In this document: positions 33,457 through 42,644 of the stretch, piece after piece | Numbering within the stretch: position 1 is the first letter of the stretch | Layout: every line of letters starts with the position of its first letter | DNA from: Elusimicrobiota bacterium | GTDB lineage: Bacteria; Elusimicrobiota; Elusimicrobia; UBA1565; UBA9628 | Reading direction: 5' to 3' | Assembly: GCA_030696455.1 (NCBI GenBank) | Contig: JAUYSH010000074.1 | Location: forward strand, 1-64,000 | DNA: 64,000 bases | The notes under the pieces: generated by a model | What the model saw: the letters and a program-made list of their open reading frames with translations, nothing else | Databases searched by the model: none | What the model was told of the DNA's origin: nothing | Program-made: the position numbers and the translations under genes

Positions 33457-34959
33457 ATGAATCGATTCAGCCGAAGCCTGCGCGCAATCGCGCTCGCGTT
33501 GGGCGTTTTCGCCCCGGCGCTGACGGCGCGCGCGCAGCAGACGCCGGAGGCCCGCCTCGACGCCATGACGCGGGAGCTCGAGGCCGTCAAGAAGGAGGTC
33601 CAAGGCCTGAAAGGCGGCGCCGTCAAGGAATCTCCGATGTCCTGGTTGACGATCGGCGGGGACTTCCGCACCCGCCACGACAAGCTCGTCGCCCACCTGC
33701 CTTCCTACACCCAGTTCCTGGGGACCTTCACCGGCGCGGTGCCTAATACCGCGGCCGTGCCCGCGAAGACCATCCGCAACGACTCGCTGTTCACCAACCG
33801 CTTCGGGCTGGACCTCAAGGCGCGCGTGGCGGAGAACGTCACGATGACGACGCGGCTGCTCATGTACAAGACCTTCGGCATGACGACCTCGGCCCCGACG
33901 CAAGCCGGCTACTTCGCCGACCGGAGCAACGCCAGCGGCGTCTTCGACGGCACCCGCGGACGCATACCCGCCGACAACAGCCTCCTCGTCGATCAGGCCT
34001 ACGCCAGCTGGAACTCGATCGCCGGCCGGCCGGTGTGGTTCTCCGCGGGGCGGCGGCCTTCGACCGGCGGCGCGCCGGGCAACGTGCGTCAGAACTTCGA
34101 CATCTCGGGCTCGGCGGGCACGCCGGCCCTTCTCGTCGATTACGCCTTCGACGGCTTCACCCTGGGGGCGGCGCCCGACGTCGATGCCCTTCCCGGCCTC
34201 GCCGCGAAGGTCTGCTACGGCCGGGCTTTCGAGGCGGGCTATCGCGAGTCGGGCGGCCCTTCGCTGGCCGACACCGACATGCTGGGCCTGGCGCTCATCC
34301 CCTATGAGACCGACGACTGGCGCGTCGACGCTCAGTACCAGCGCGGCTTCGGGATCATGGACACGATCCCCGGCCCGAACGTGCGCGCCAACCTGGGCGA
34401 CCTCGAGGAGTACGGCCTCAACGTGATGCGCACGGTCCGCCAAGTCGGTCCCGGAGAACTGCGCTTGTTCGCCGCGGGGGCCATGAGCCGCGCGCTGCCG
34501 AGCGGCGACCGCTACAACGCGGGCTTCGGAACCGGAAACCCCGGGCTCATGTTCGCGGGCACGGACCAGAAGAACAACGCCGGCTACGCCGCCTACGTGG
34601 GCACGCGCTACGACTTCACGAAGACCGGCACGAAGCTCGGGGCCGAGTACAACCACGGCTCGAAATACTGGGTGACGTTCACGCCCGCCGCCGACGACAT
34701 CTGGACGAGCAAGCTCGGGACCCGCGGCCAGGTCTACGAGCTCTACCTCGTCCAGGAGCTCATGAGCAAGCCGGTCTCGCCCCGCGGGCGCGCGTTCTTC
34801 CGCGTGGGCTGGCAGTACTACAACTTCGACTACACCCAGTCGAATTCCTGGGTGGGCGCCCCGCAGCGGATCAGCAGCCTGACAGCCGCCGACATGCAGT
34901 TCATGGCGCCGATCAAGCAGGCGTACGACATCTACACGACGTTCGAGGTCCGCTTCTAG
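33457..34959 (+). CDS. DUF3373-like outer-membrane porin/beta-barrel protein
   Basis: Signal peptide, short coiled coil, then beta-barrel pattern (FRTRHDKL..TNRFGLDLKARVAENVTMTTRLLMYKTFG); aggagg RBS. Confidence 0.75.
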   Translation: MNRFSRSLRAIALALGVFAPALTARAQQTPEARLDAMTRELEAVKKEVQGLKGGAVKESPMSWLTIGGDFRTRHDKLVAHLPSYTQFLGTFTGAVPNTAAVPAKTIRNDSLFTNRFGLDLKARVAENVTMTTRLLMYKTFGMTTSAPTQAGYFADRSNASGVFDGTRGRIPADNSLLVDQAYASWNSIAGRPVWFSAGRRPSTGGAPGNVRQNFDISGSAGTPALLVDYAFDGFTLGAAPDVDALPGLAAKVCYGRAFEAGYRESGGPSLADTDMLGLALIPYETDDWRVDAQYQRGFGIMDTIPGPNVRANLGDLEEYGLNVMRTVRQVGPGELRLFAAGAMSRALPSGDRYNAGFGTGNPGLMFAGTDQKNNAGYAAYVGTRYDFTKTGTKLGAEYNHGSKYWVTFTPAADDIWTSKLGTRGQVYELYLVQELMSKPVSPRGRAFFRVGWQYYNFDYTQSNSWVGAPQRISSLTAADMQFMAPIKQAYDIYTTFEVRF

Positions 34960-34973
34960 CGGAGGAGGCCGTC

Positions 34974-35312
34974 ATGAATTGGACAACGCTGGCGTTGACG
35001 GGGGCGCTCGCCTTGAGCGCGGGGGCCTCGTCTCCCGCGCCGGAGGCGGCGCTCCCGGCCGCCGAGACCGTCGTCGGCAAACTCACGGGACCGGTCGTCA
35101 GCATCACCCCGGCCGAGGACTGGAAAAGCGCGGTGGCCGTGCTCAAGGACTCCAAGACGGATGAGGAGGTGGAGATCCTCGTCGACGACCAGCTCACGCT
35201 CGAGAAGTTCAAGGACAAGCGCATCTCGGTGGGCGACGACATCCGCTGCAAGTACGAACTGAAGGACGGCAAGAAGCGCAGCACCTACTTCCGCAAGGTG
35301 GGAGGCTGCTGA
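34974..35312 (+). CDS. small periplasmic protein
   Basis: Signal peptide; compact beta-rich domain; co-directional between porin and cytochrome. Confidence 0.55.
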   Translation: MNWTTLALTGALALSAGASSPAPEAALPAAETVVGKLTGPVVSITPAEDWKSAVAVLKDSKTDEEVEILVDDQLTLEKFKDKRISVGDDIRCKYELKDGKKRSTYFRKVGGC

Positions 35313-35313
35313 C

Positions 35314-36672
35314 ATGAGAACGCTCCTCTGCGCCGCCCTGTTCGTCCCATGGGCCGCGCTCGTCGTCGGGGCGGCCGAGCATCCCGGCCGCGCGCAGATG
35401 GAGCAAAGCGGCTACGCCGGGACCGAGACCTGCCTCTCCTGCCATCCGGACGCGGGAAGGCAGGTCGTGGGCTCGGTTCACTGGACTCACGCCTCGAAGG
35501 TGGACAACGTCGAGGGGATCGACAAGAAGGCCGAGCACGGTATGCTCAACCGTATCTACACCATGTGCAACGGCAATGACATCATCAATGATATGAAGGA
35601 GGTCCGCTCCGCGTCGGGGAAGACCAAGTTCACCGGCTGCAACACCTGCCATCCCGGCAACCACATCCAAGGCGTCGGCAGCAAAGGCCCCGCGGCGGAG
35701 AAGGCGGTGGACTGTCTCCTCTGCCACTCCTCCGAGTACGACTTCCGGGCGCGCAAAGGCTTCCTGGACGAGCAGGGGCGCGTGGTGATGGGGCGAGACT
35801 CGAGCCTTAAGGCGGCGCTGGCGGTGGGCAAGCCCGGAGTCAATAACTGCATGGCCTGCCATGAGGGGGCGGGCGGGGGGCAGTACAATAAGCGAGGTTT
35901 CGAATTCAGAGCGGAGACGGATGCTCATGCCGCCAAGGGCATGGTGTGCGTGGACTGCCATAAGGGCAAGGAGCACCGCATACCCACCGGCTTCGACCCG
36001 AATCTGTGGGCCAACGACGGCCTGCGCATTTCTTGCGCGGGTTGCCATACCGAGAAGCCGCACAAGGACGAGGACTACAACCGCCACACCGCGCGGCTGG
36101 CCTGCCAGACCTGTCACACACCGCGCACCGGCGGCGCCTCGGCCAAGGATTTCACCCAGTGGGAGAAACAGCCGGACGGCTTCTGGGAGCCCTCGACCTT
36201 GAAGCATGAGCCCAACGAAACACGCGCGGTCTACGCCTGGTTCAACGGCACGGTGAAAAACGAGCCGCATCTGATCGCTCCAAAGGGGGATCGCCGGGAC
36301 CCGAAGAGCCGGATATTCCCGTTCAAGGTATTCGAGGGCAAAGCCTACTTCGACAAGAAGACGGGGAAGCTCCTGGGCATGGACTTCGCCCCGCCCATGC
36401 AGACGGGCGACACGCTCGCGGGCGTGGCCGCGGCGGCCAAGATACAAGGCATCAAGGACTACGAGCCGGTCCCGGGCTGGCAGCGCATCTACTTCGCCAA
36501 CAGCCACCTCGTCACGAAGACGAAGGCCTTAAAGTGCGCGGACTGCCACTCGCCGGGGGGCATCCTTCCTTTCGCGCAGCTGGGCTACTCGCCGGCCGAA
36601 GTCGGGAGGCTGACCTCGAGCCGCGCGCATTTCGAGAAGAGCCTGGAAAAGCAGCGCGCGGAGTGGGACTGA
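35314..36672 (+). CDS. octaheme c-type cytochrome
   Basis: Eight CXXCH motifs: CLSCH, CNTCH, CLLCH, CMACH, CVDCH, CAGCH, CQTCH, CADCH. Confidence 0.88.
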   Translation: MRTLLCAALFVPWAALVVGAAEHPGRAQMEQSGYAGTETCLSCHPDAGRQVVGSVHWTHASKVDNVEGIDKKAEHGMLNRIYTMCNGNDIINDMKEVRSASGKTKFTGCNTCHPGNHIQGVGSKGPAAEKAVDCLLCHSSEYDFRARKGFLDEQGRVVMGRDSSLKAALAVGKPGVNNCMACHEGAGGGQYNKRGFEFRAETDAHAAKGMVCVDCHKGKEHRIPTGFDPNLWANDGLRISCAGCHTEKPHKDEDYNRHTARLACQTCHTPRTGGASAKDFTQWEKQPDGFWEPSTLKHEPNETRAVYAWFNGTVKNEPHLIAPKGDRRDPKSRIFPFKVFEGKAYFDKKTGKLLGMDFAPPMQTGDTLAGVAAAAKIQGIKDYEPVPGWQRIYFANSHLVTKTKALKCADCHSPGGILPFAQLGYSPAEVGRLTSSRAHFEKSLEKQRAEWD

Positions 36673-36769
36673 CGATTGACGGACGGCGCAGGCCTGAAGG
36701 CCCCGCGGGAAGCGCGGCTCCTCCCAGGAGTCTTCCCGTGGGAGTCTTCGGGCCTGCCCTGCGTCCCGG

Positions 36770-38149
36770 CTACAGAGCCTTCATGAACGCCGTGACGTCC
36801 GCCTCTTCCTCGGGCGTGAGCTTGGTCTCGAGCACGAGGTTGAAGAAGCGCACCGTGTCGTCGAGCGTCAGCAGGCGGCCGTCGTGCAGGTACGGCGGGG
36901 TATCCTTGATGCCGCGCAGAGGGAAGTTCTTGATCGGCCCGTCGGCCGACATCATCATGCCCCGGGAGCTCCTCGGCTTGTAGAAGCGCTCGGCCTTCAG
37001 GTCGTGCATCGTGTTGTCGGTGTAGTACGGCGGCGCGTGGCAATCCGCGCACTTCGCCTTGCCGAAGAACAAGGCCTGGCCGCGCAGCTCGGCGGGGGAG
37101 GCCTTCGCCTCGATCAGCCTCCCGTTCACGCCGAGCTTCGGCGCGGGCGGGAAATTGAGCAGATTCTGAAGCTCCGCCATGTGGTGGACCTGGGACTGCC
37201 GGTCGGGTACGTGGACGCCCTTCTTCGCCGCGAGCGTGATGTCCCCGTCGAAGTAGGCGGCGCGCTGCTCGAACTCGGTGAAATCCTCGACGGACTTCAG
37301 AGCGCGCTGGGAGCCGAAGAGCCGCTGGACGTTCACGCCGCGCAGCGCCGGCGTCTCGATCCGATGCCGGAACTCCTGGGGGCGGATGTCGCCGACGAGG
37401 TGCGTCGCGCCGTTGGTGCCGCCGTTGGCGTGGCAGTCGAAGCAGGTCACGCCGAGGCTCGGACGCCTGACGCGGCGGTCGTCGGTCGCGTTGAACTGCT
37501 GCTGGGGGAACGGCGTCAGCAGCAGGCGAAGGCCGTCGAGCTGCTTCGGATTCAGGACGCCGTCGAAGAGCTCGTAGTAGTTGTCGAGCGTGACGAGCCG
37601 GCCTTTGGACACGTCGCCGAGGTCCGGCCGCGTGGTCAGGAACATCGCGGGCGGGAACTCGGGGAGAAAATGCTCGGGAAGGTCGAAGTCGAGGTCGAAG
37701 CGCTCGAGGTCGCGGCCTTCCTGCTTCTTGATCTCCTCGATGTGCATGCGCGGAAACAGCATCCCGCCCTCGGGATGGTTCGGGTGGGGCAGGGGCATGA
37801 AGCCCTCCGGGAAGGCGTCGCGCCGGCGGATCTCCTCCGGGGTCATCTTCGCGAGGTCCTCCCAGGTGACGCCGGCGGGCAGTTTCGCGCGCACGCCCTG
37901 CTGGATCTTTTTTCCGCGGAACATCGCGCCGTCCGCCGCGGCCTTGTCCGAGAGGTCGTAGCGTTTTTGAAGAAGCCGGGCCTGGCCCTCGTTGAACTCC
38001 TTGCGGCGCGCGGAGTACCAGCGCTGGATGTCCGCGAAGCCCGTCAGGCCCTTGGGCGTCGGCGGGGCCGCGTCGACGTCGGCGCCGAGGGCGGGGGCGG
38101 CGATCGCGGCAAGAAGCAGGAGGAGCAGGAGTCGCGCGTGGATATTCAT
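36770..38149 (-). CDS. di-heme cytochrome c / cytochrome c peroxidase-like protein
   Basis: Two CXXCH (CFDCHANGG, CADCHAPPYYTDN), C-term PPYLHDGRLLTLDDTVRFF; signal peptide. Confidence 0.85.
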   Translation of the reverse strand: MNIHARLLLLLLLAAIAAPALGADVDAAPPTPKGLTGFADIQRWYSARRKEFNEGQARLLQKRYDLSDKAAADGAMFRGKKIQQGVRAKLPAGVTWEDLAKMTPEEIRRRDAFPEGFMPLPHPNHPEGGMLFPRMHIEEIKKQEGRDLERFDLDFDLPEHFLPEFPPAMFLTTRPDLGDVSKGRLVTLDNYYELFDGVLNPKQLDGLRLLLTPFPQQQFNATDDRRVRRPSLGVTCFDCHANGGTNGATHLVGDIRPQEFRHRIETPALRGVNVQRLFGSQRALKSVEDFTEFEQRAAYFDGDITLAAKKGVHVPDRQSQVHHMAELQNLLNFPPAPKLGVNGRLIEAKASPAELRGQALFFGKAKCADCHAPPYYTDNTMHDLKAERFYKPRSSRGMMMSADGPIKNFPLRGIKDTPPYLHDGRLLTLDDTVRFFNLVLETKLTPEEEADVTAFMKAL

Positions 38150-38213
38150 GCGCATAGCATAGACAACCGCGCCGCGCGAAGCCCATGACGGGCGGGTGAA
38201 AGTAATTTGAGGC

Positions 38214-38510
38214 TTACTTGCGCAGGGCAACGGTAAAGCGCCTTGGAGTGGAGCCGATGGCGGACCCGTCTCGGTTCTGGCCGCGCGCGACGACGACGTG
38301 CTCGCCGCTGCCGTAGCCCGACCAGTCGTACCACCAGTAGCCGCAGGCGCGGCGGCAGGCGTGCCACGGGCCCCGATCGATGGAGACCTCGAGCGACGCG
38401 AGGGTCTCCGGGGCGTCGACGCGGATCGTGTAGATCGCCGAGGTCACGGTCTGGTCCTGCTGGGGACGGTCGACTTCGAGTTTATGCATAGGCGGGTGGA
38501 GCGCGCTCAC
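38214..38510 (-). CDS. small protein with Ig-like/Fn3-like beta domain
   Basis: VTSAIYTIRVDAPETLASLEVSIDRGPWHACRR...GEHVVVARGQNRDG. Confidence 0.5.
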   Translation of the reverse strand: MSALHPPMHKLEVDRPQQDQTVTSAIYTIRVDAPETLASLEVSIDRGPWHACRRACGYWWYDWSGYGSGEHVVVARGQNRDGSAIGSTPRRFTVALRK

Positions 38511-38573
38511 GCCATAGTCTTACAATAACGCGCCCTCGCGAGGCCAGCGTTAAATCGGCCGCGAGGCCGCCTA

Positions 38574-40844
38574 TTACAGGTGGGTGGAAAGGATCGAGTT
38601 CGGCCCGTGGTGGTCGCCGGCGTTCGGCTTGGCGTGCGCGGGCGGCGCGGGCGGCTCCGGCGGCGGGGGAGCCTTGCGGGACTCCTTGCTGAAGGACAGG
38701 AAGGGGGCGGCCAGGCGCAGCAGGCCCATCACGCCGGTCGCGATCGCGGCGATCGTCAGCGAGGTCGCGATCGAGATGTCCTTGAGGACGAAGCCGTAGA
38801 CGTAGGTCGAGAGGATCGCGGCGGCGATGCCGAGAAGGGACTGCGCGGCCAGGATCTTGTTGACGTTCTCGTCCTTGTGGCGGCCGAGCGTCTTCTGGTA
38901 AAGGCCCGAGATCGCGATGCCGACGAAGCCGACGGAGAGCGCCTGCAGGCCGTACAGCGCCACCGCGCCGAGCATGGTCGGGGTGTTGATCATCAGCAGG
39001 AATAGCGGAGCCTCCAACGCGGCCAGAATGAAAAACGGGATCGTCAGCGCCTCGTCCGTCTTGAAGCCGAACTTCTGGAACAGCCGCGTCAGCGGCTTGA
39101 TGAGCAGGGAGGCCACGATGGAGCCGACGCTCGCCATCACCATCATCATCGCGAAATTTCCCATCGGCGTCGCGGCCAGCGACCTGAGGAACCACCCGAG
39201 AACCGGCACGTTCATGATCGCGCCCATCGAGCCGGGGTTGCTCGCCACGAGGCCCTCGATATACTCGGGGAGCACGTTGAAGACGAGGGGGTCCGAGAAC
39301 AGCGATGTCACCATCGACATCAGCAGGAGCGTGCGCAGGAAGCGGTCCTTGAAGACGAGCTTCGTGCCGTCCTTGATCGACGACCAGAGGCTCTTGAGCG
39401 TGCCGCCGATCCCCTTCGAGGCGGGGGCCGCCGCTTCTTCGCCGGGCTTCCCGGCCGACTCGGCCTTTTTGGGGCCGCCGATGATCTTGATCGAGGCGTA
39501 CACCAAAGCGGCCAACGCGATGGCGCCGGCGTAGATCGAGTAGATCACGGCGCCGCCGACGCCGGTCTTGTCCATCACCGGGCCGATCTGCGCGATCTGG
39601 CCCGCGATCACGGGAGCGATGATCGCGAACAGCGCGGCGACGAAGGTCAGGATCGAGTTGGCCTTGGTGCGCTCCTCGCTGGTGACGGTCGAGTCGCCCA
39701 TGATGCGCGTCGTCGCCGCGCCCTCGAAGGTCACGGCGATGCCTTGGAAGAAGGACTGCAGGGCGACGAGGCCCAGGAACACCCAGAGCGCCCCGGTGAC
39801 GCTGAGCAGGCCGGTCGCGAAGAACAGGCCGGCGACGCCCGCGAGCGTGGCGGCGCGGACCATCATGGAGCGGACGAGCCATTTTTTAGGACCGTCATCC
39901 GCGATGCCGCGCGTGAAGAGGGGGATGGTCGCGTAGCTCACGCCCTGCGCCACCCAGTGCGCGATGCGGGCCAGCGAGCGATTGGAGCGGATCATCGACT
40001 TGAGGGTCTCTTCGTTGGCGGCGCGCGCGTCGTGGTTCTCGGTGAGGGAGTTGCGGGTGATCGCGGAGATCAGGTAGGGGAGGCCGACGACGTACATCTG
40101 GTAGCCGAAGAGGAAGATGGAGTAGCCCGCGACGTAGCGCCAGAAGGACTTGTTGCGCTCGGGGTCCTTGAAGACCAAAGTGATGCCGGACTTTTTGGGG
40201 GAAGGGGGGGCGGCTTTCTCGTCGACGGAGGGAGCGGATTCCGTGGCCGTGCCGAGGAGTTTCGAGGAGAGGCCGGAAGGCGTGAGGGCGGCCATGCGGC
40301 CGCCGAGGGGAGCGAGGGAGGAGCCGGAGCGGGACGGGGAGGCGAGGGTCTCGGAGACGAGCGTGGAGAATTGGGTCGAGGCTTTGGAGCTGGCCGAATC
40401 GCCGGAGGCCTTTGATAAACCTTCAACGGCTTTCGCGGCTGCGGCTTGGGCTGAAGCTAACGCCGCGGCCGTTGCGAGAACGGGCTTCGGGGCGGCCGCT
40501 GATTTGGAGGCCTGAACGGAAAACGGCTTGAGGGCCGATGGGGTCGGGGAGACGGCAACGGCAATGTTTGGAGCGATTCCCAGAGAGACCGGCGTCAGGT
40601 TGGGGGAGATGGACGGCGAAGCAAGGGAAGGAGTTAACGACAACGACGTTAACGGCAACGTATTGGGGATCGTGCCGAAGACCGGCGTTCCGGGAAGCGA
40701 GGGGTTGGAGCTTGCGCCTGCGGCGCTGTATGCGCCGATGGACGAGGGAACCGAGACGCGGACGGATTGGACTTGGGCGAGGGCGGGTGAGGAGCCTAAC
40801 GATATGGACAGAAGGAGAGCAAGCGTCTGTCGCATGAGCCTCAT
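38574..40844 (-). CDS. MFS-like polytopic membrane transporter with ~200-aa secreted-type P/S/A-rich N-terminal leader
   Basis: Signal peptide MRLMRQTLALLLSISLGSSPALAQ, leader LPLTSLSLTPSLASPSISPNLTP, then ~12 TM helices. Confidence 0.75.
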   Translation of the reverse strand: MRLMRQTLALLLSISLGSSPALAQVQSVRVSVPSSIGAYSAAGASSNPSLPGTPVFGTIPNTLPLTSLSLTPSLASPSISPNLTPVSLGIAPNIAVAVSPTPSALKPFSVQASKSAAAPKPVLATAAALASAQAAAAKAVEGLSKASGDSASSKASTQFSTLVSETLASPSRSGSSLAPLGGRMAALTPSGLSSKLLGTATESAPSVDEKAAPPSPKKSGITLVFKDPERNKSFWRYVAGYSIFLFGYQMYVVGLPYLISAITRNSLTENHDARAANEETLKSMIRSNRSLARIAHWVAQGVSYATIPLFTRGIADDGPKKWLVRSMMVRAATLAGVAGLFFATGLLSVTGALWVFLGLVALQSFFQGIAVTFEGAATTRIMGDSTVTSEERTKANSILTFVAALFAIIAPVIAGQIAQIGPVMDKTGVGGAVIYSIYAGAIALAALVYASIKIIGGPKKAESAGKPGEEAAAPASKGIGGTLKSLWSSIKDGTKLVFKDRFLRTLLLMSMVTSLFSDPLVFNVLPEYIEGLVASNPGSMGAIMNVPVLGWFLRSLAATPMGNFAMMMVMASVGSIVASLLIKPLTRLFQKFGFKTDEALTIPFFILAALEAPLFLLMINTPTMLGAVALYGLQALSVGFVGIAISGLYQKTLGRHKDENVNKILAAQSLLGIAAAILSTYVYGFVLKDISIATSLTIAAIATGVMGLLRLAAPFLSFSKESRKAPPPPEPPAPPAHAKPNAGDHHGPNSILSTHL

Positions 40845-40965
40845 GAACTCATTATAAGGATGCCGGCGGATTATGAAAGGCGGCATTGGGCCCTATTTTG
40901 ACCGGGTCCGATGGCCTAGGAATAATTGTCGCTTGGAGCGGGCGGGATACCGGGTCTTTCGCGGT

Positions 40966-41445
40966 CTAATCGGTGAGCTTGAGAATGATGTCTTTCGCGT
41001 CCGGAAACCGCGCGAGCAAGGTCGCGCGGGGACCCAGATCGAAGTCGTCGAAGTCGAAGCCGGGGGCGACCGTGCAGCCGACGAAGCAGAAGCCCGAGCC
41101 GGGCTCGGGCAAGGCGCCGAACCAGTGGCGCGCGGGGACGACGTGCTGAAGGCGGTGGCCCTGCTTGAAGTCCGGGCCGAGGACGACCTCGGTGACCGCG
41201 CCCTCCGGAGCGATCTGCGTCAGGCGCAAGGGGCCGCCGAGGTGGAAGTGCCAGAGCTCGTCGGACTTGATGCGGTGCAGGCGGGACTTTTGCCCTTCGG
41301 GCAAAAGAAACAATATGCCCGTCGAGATCGGGCGCTTGACGCCGCCGCGCGTGGTCATCTTCTCGGCGCTGCGGTAGGTTTCCTTGTAGAAGCCGCCCTC
41401 GGGATGGGGCTCGAGGCCGTACGCCGCGATGAGCTCCTTGTTCAA
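40966..41445 (-). CDS. cupin_5 / DUF985 family protein
   Basis: TTG start 41445; PHPEGGFYKETYRS, LWHFHLGGPLRL, RHWFGALPEPGSGFCFVGCTVAPGFDFDDFDL. Confidence 0.85.
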   Translation of the reverse strand: MNKELIAAYGLEPHPEGGFYKETYRSAEKMTTRGGVKRPISTGILFLLPEGQKSRLHRIKSDELWHFHLGGPLRLTQIAPEGAVTEVVLGPDFKQGHRLQHVVPARHWFGALPEPGSGFCFVGCTVAPGFDFDDFDLGPRATLLARFPDAKDIILKLTD

Positions 41446-42593
41446 CAGCCGATCGCCCGGGAAATCACGAGGCGCTGGATCTCCGACGTGCCCTCGCCGA
41501 TCTGGAGCAGGCGCTGGTCGCGGTAGAAGCGCTCGACGTCGAATTCCTTCATCAGGCCATAGCCGCCGTGGATCTGAACGGCTTCGTTGGCGACCCACTG
41601 GGCGACCTCGGAGCAATACAATTTCGCCATGGCCGATTCTTTCCCAAACGGCTTTTTCTGATCTCTGAGCCAGCACGCCTTATACAGGAAGACGCGGGCG
41701 TGCTCGATCTTCATGGCCATGTCGGCGAGCTTGAAGGCGATGGCTTGGAAGCGGGAGAGCGGCTTGCCGAACTGGACGCGCTTCTGCGCGTAGGCCAGGG
41801 CGGCCTCGTAGGCGCCCTGGGCGCAGCCGAGGCCCATCGCGGCGATGGACAGGCGGCCGGAGTCCAGGGTCTTGAGCATCTGGCGCGAGCCGGTGCCGCG
41901 CTTGCCCAGGATGGAGGAATCGGGCACGACGACCTTGTCGAAATAGAGCTCGGCGGTGTCGCTGGCGCGCCACATCAGCTTCTTGTGCATGCGCTTGGAG
42001 GTGAAGCCGGGGGTGCCCTTGGGCACGATGAAGCATGTGAACTCGGGATCGCCGGCCGCGTTGCGGTCGCTGACGGCCTGCACGATCACGCCGCCGGTCA
42101 GCTCGTTGGAGCCGTTGGTGATGAAGATCTTGGCGCCGTCGATCGTCCACGTGCCGTCGGCGTTCTTGACCGCCTTCGTGCGCGAGCCGCGCGAGTCGGA
42201 GCCGGCATCGGGTTCGGTGAGACCGAAGGCGAACAACAGCTCCCCCGCCGCGAGGCGGGGGAGCCACTCTTTTTTCTGCTCTTCGGTTCCGAAATAGAGG
42301 ATGGGGGCCACGCCGAGGGAAACGCCGGCGGCGACCGTGGCGGCCTGGGAGCCGTCGACGCGCGCGAGCTCCTCGACGGCGATGCAGTAGGAGGTGTAAT
42401 CGAGGCCGGAGCCGCCGAACTCCTCAGGGACGATGAGCCCGAACACGCCCAGCTCGCCGAGCTGACGGGTCAGCTCGACCGAGAATTCCTCTTTCTCATC
42501 GAGGTCGTGAGCGAGGGGCTTGATCTTGGCCTCCGCGAATTTTCGGACCGTGTCCCGGATGTCCTTCTGCGCGTCGCTGAGCTCGAAATCCAT
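41442..42593 (-). CDS. acyl-CoA dehydrogenase
   Basis: GLTEPDAGSDS, RVQFGKPLSRFQAIAFKLADM, VQIHGGYGLMKEFDVERFYRD. Confidence 0.95.
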   Translation of the reverse strand: MDFELSDAQKDIRDTVRKFAEAKIKPLAHDLDEKEEFSVELTRQLGELGVFGLIVPEEFGGSGLDYTSYCIAVEELARVDGSQAATVAAGVSLGVAPILYFGTEEQKKEWLPRLAAGELLFAFGLTEPDAGSDSRGSRTKAVKNADGTWTIDGAKIFITNGSNELTGGVIVQAVSDRNAAGDPEFTCFIVPKGTPGFTSKRMHKKLMWRASDTAELYFDKVVVPDSSILGKRGTGSRQMLKTLDSGRLSIAAMGLGCAQGAYEAALAYAQKRVQFGKPLSRFQAIAFKLADMAMKIEHARVFLYKACWLRDQKKPFGKESAMAKLYCSEVAQWVANEAVQIHGGYGLMKEFDVERFYRDQRLLQIGEGTSEIQRLVISRAIGC

Positions 42594-42644
42594 TGTATTT
42601 CTCCCTGAAACGCATTGTAGCCGATTTTGTAGGATAGCCGCGTC

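Noticed and set aside
36690-36765. Complex inverted repeats between octaheme and di-heme cytochrome genes as mobile element
   Set aside because: Best explained as a bidirectional terminator between convergent genes; no target-site duplications.
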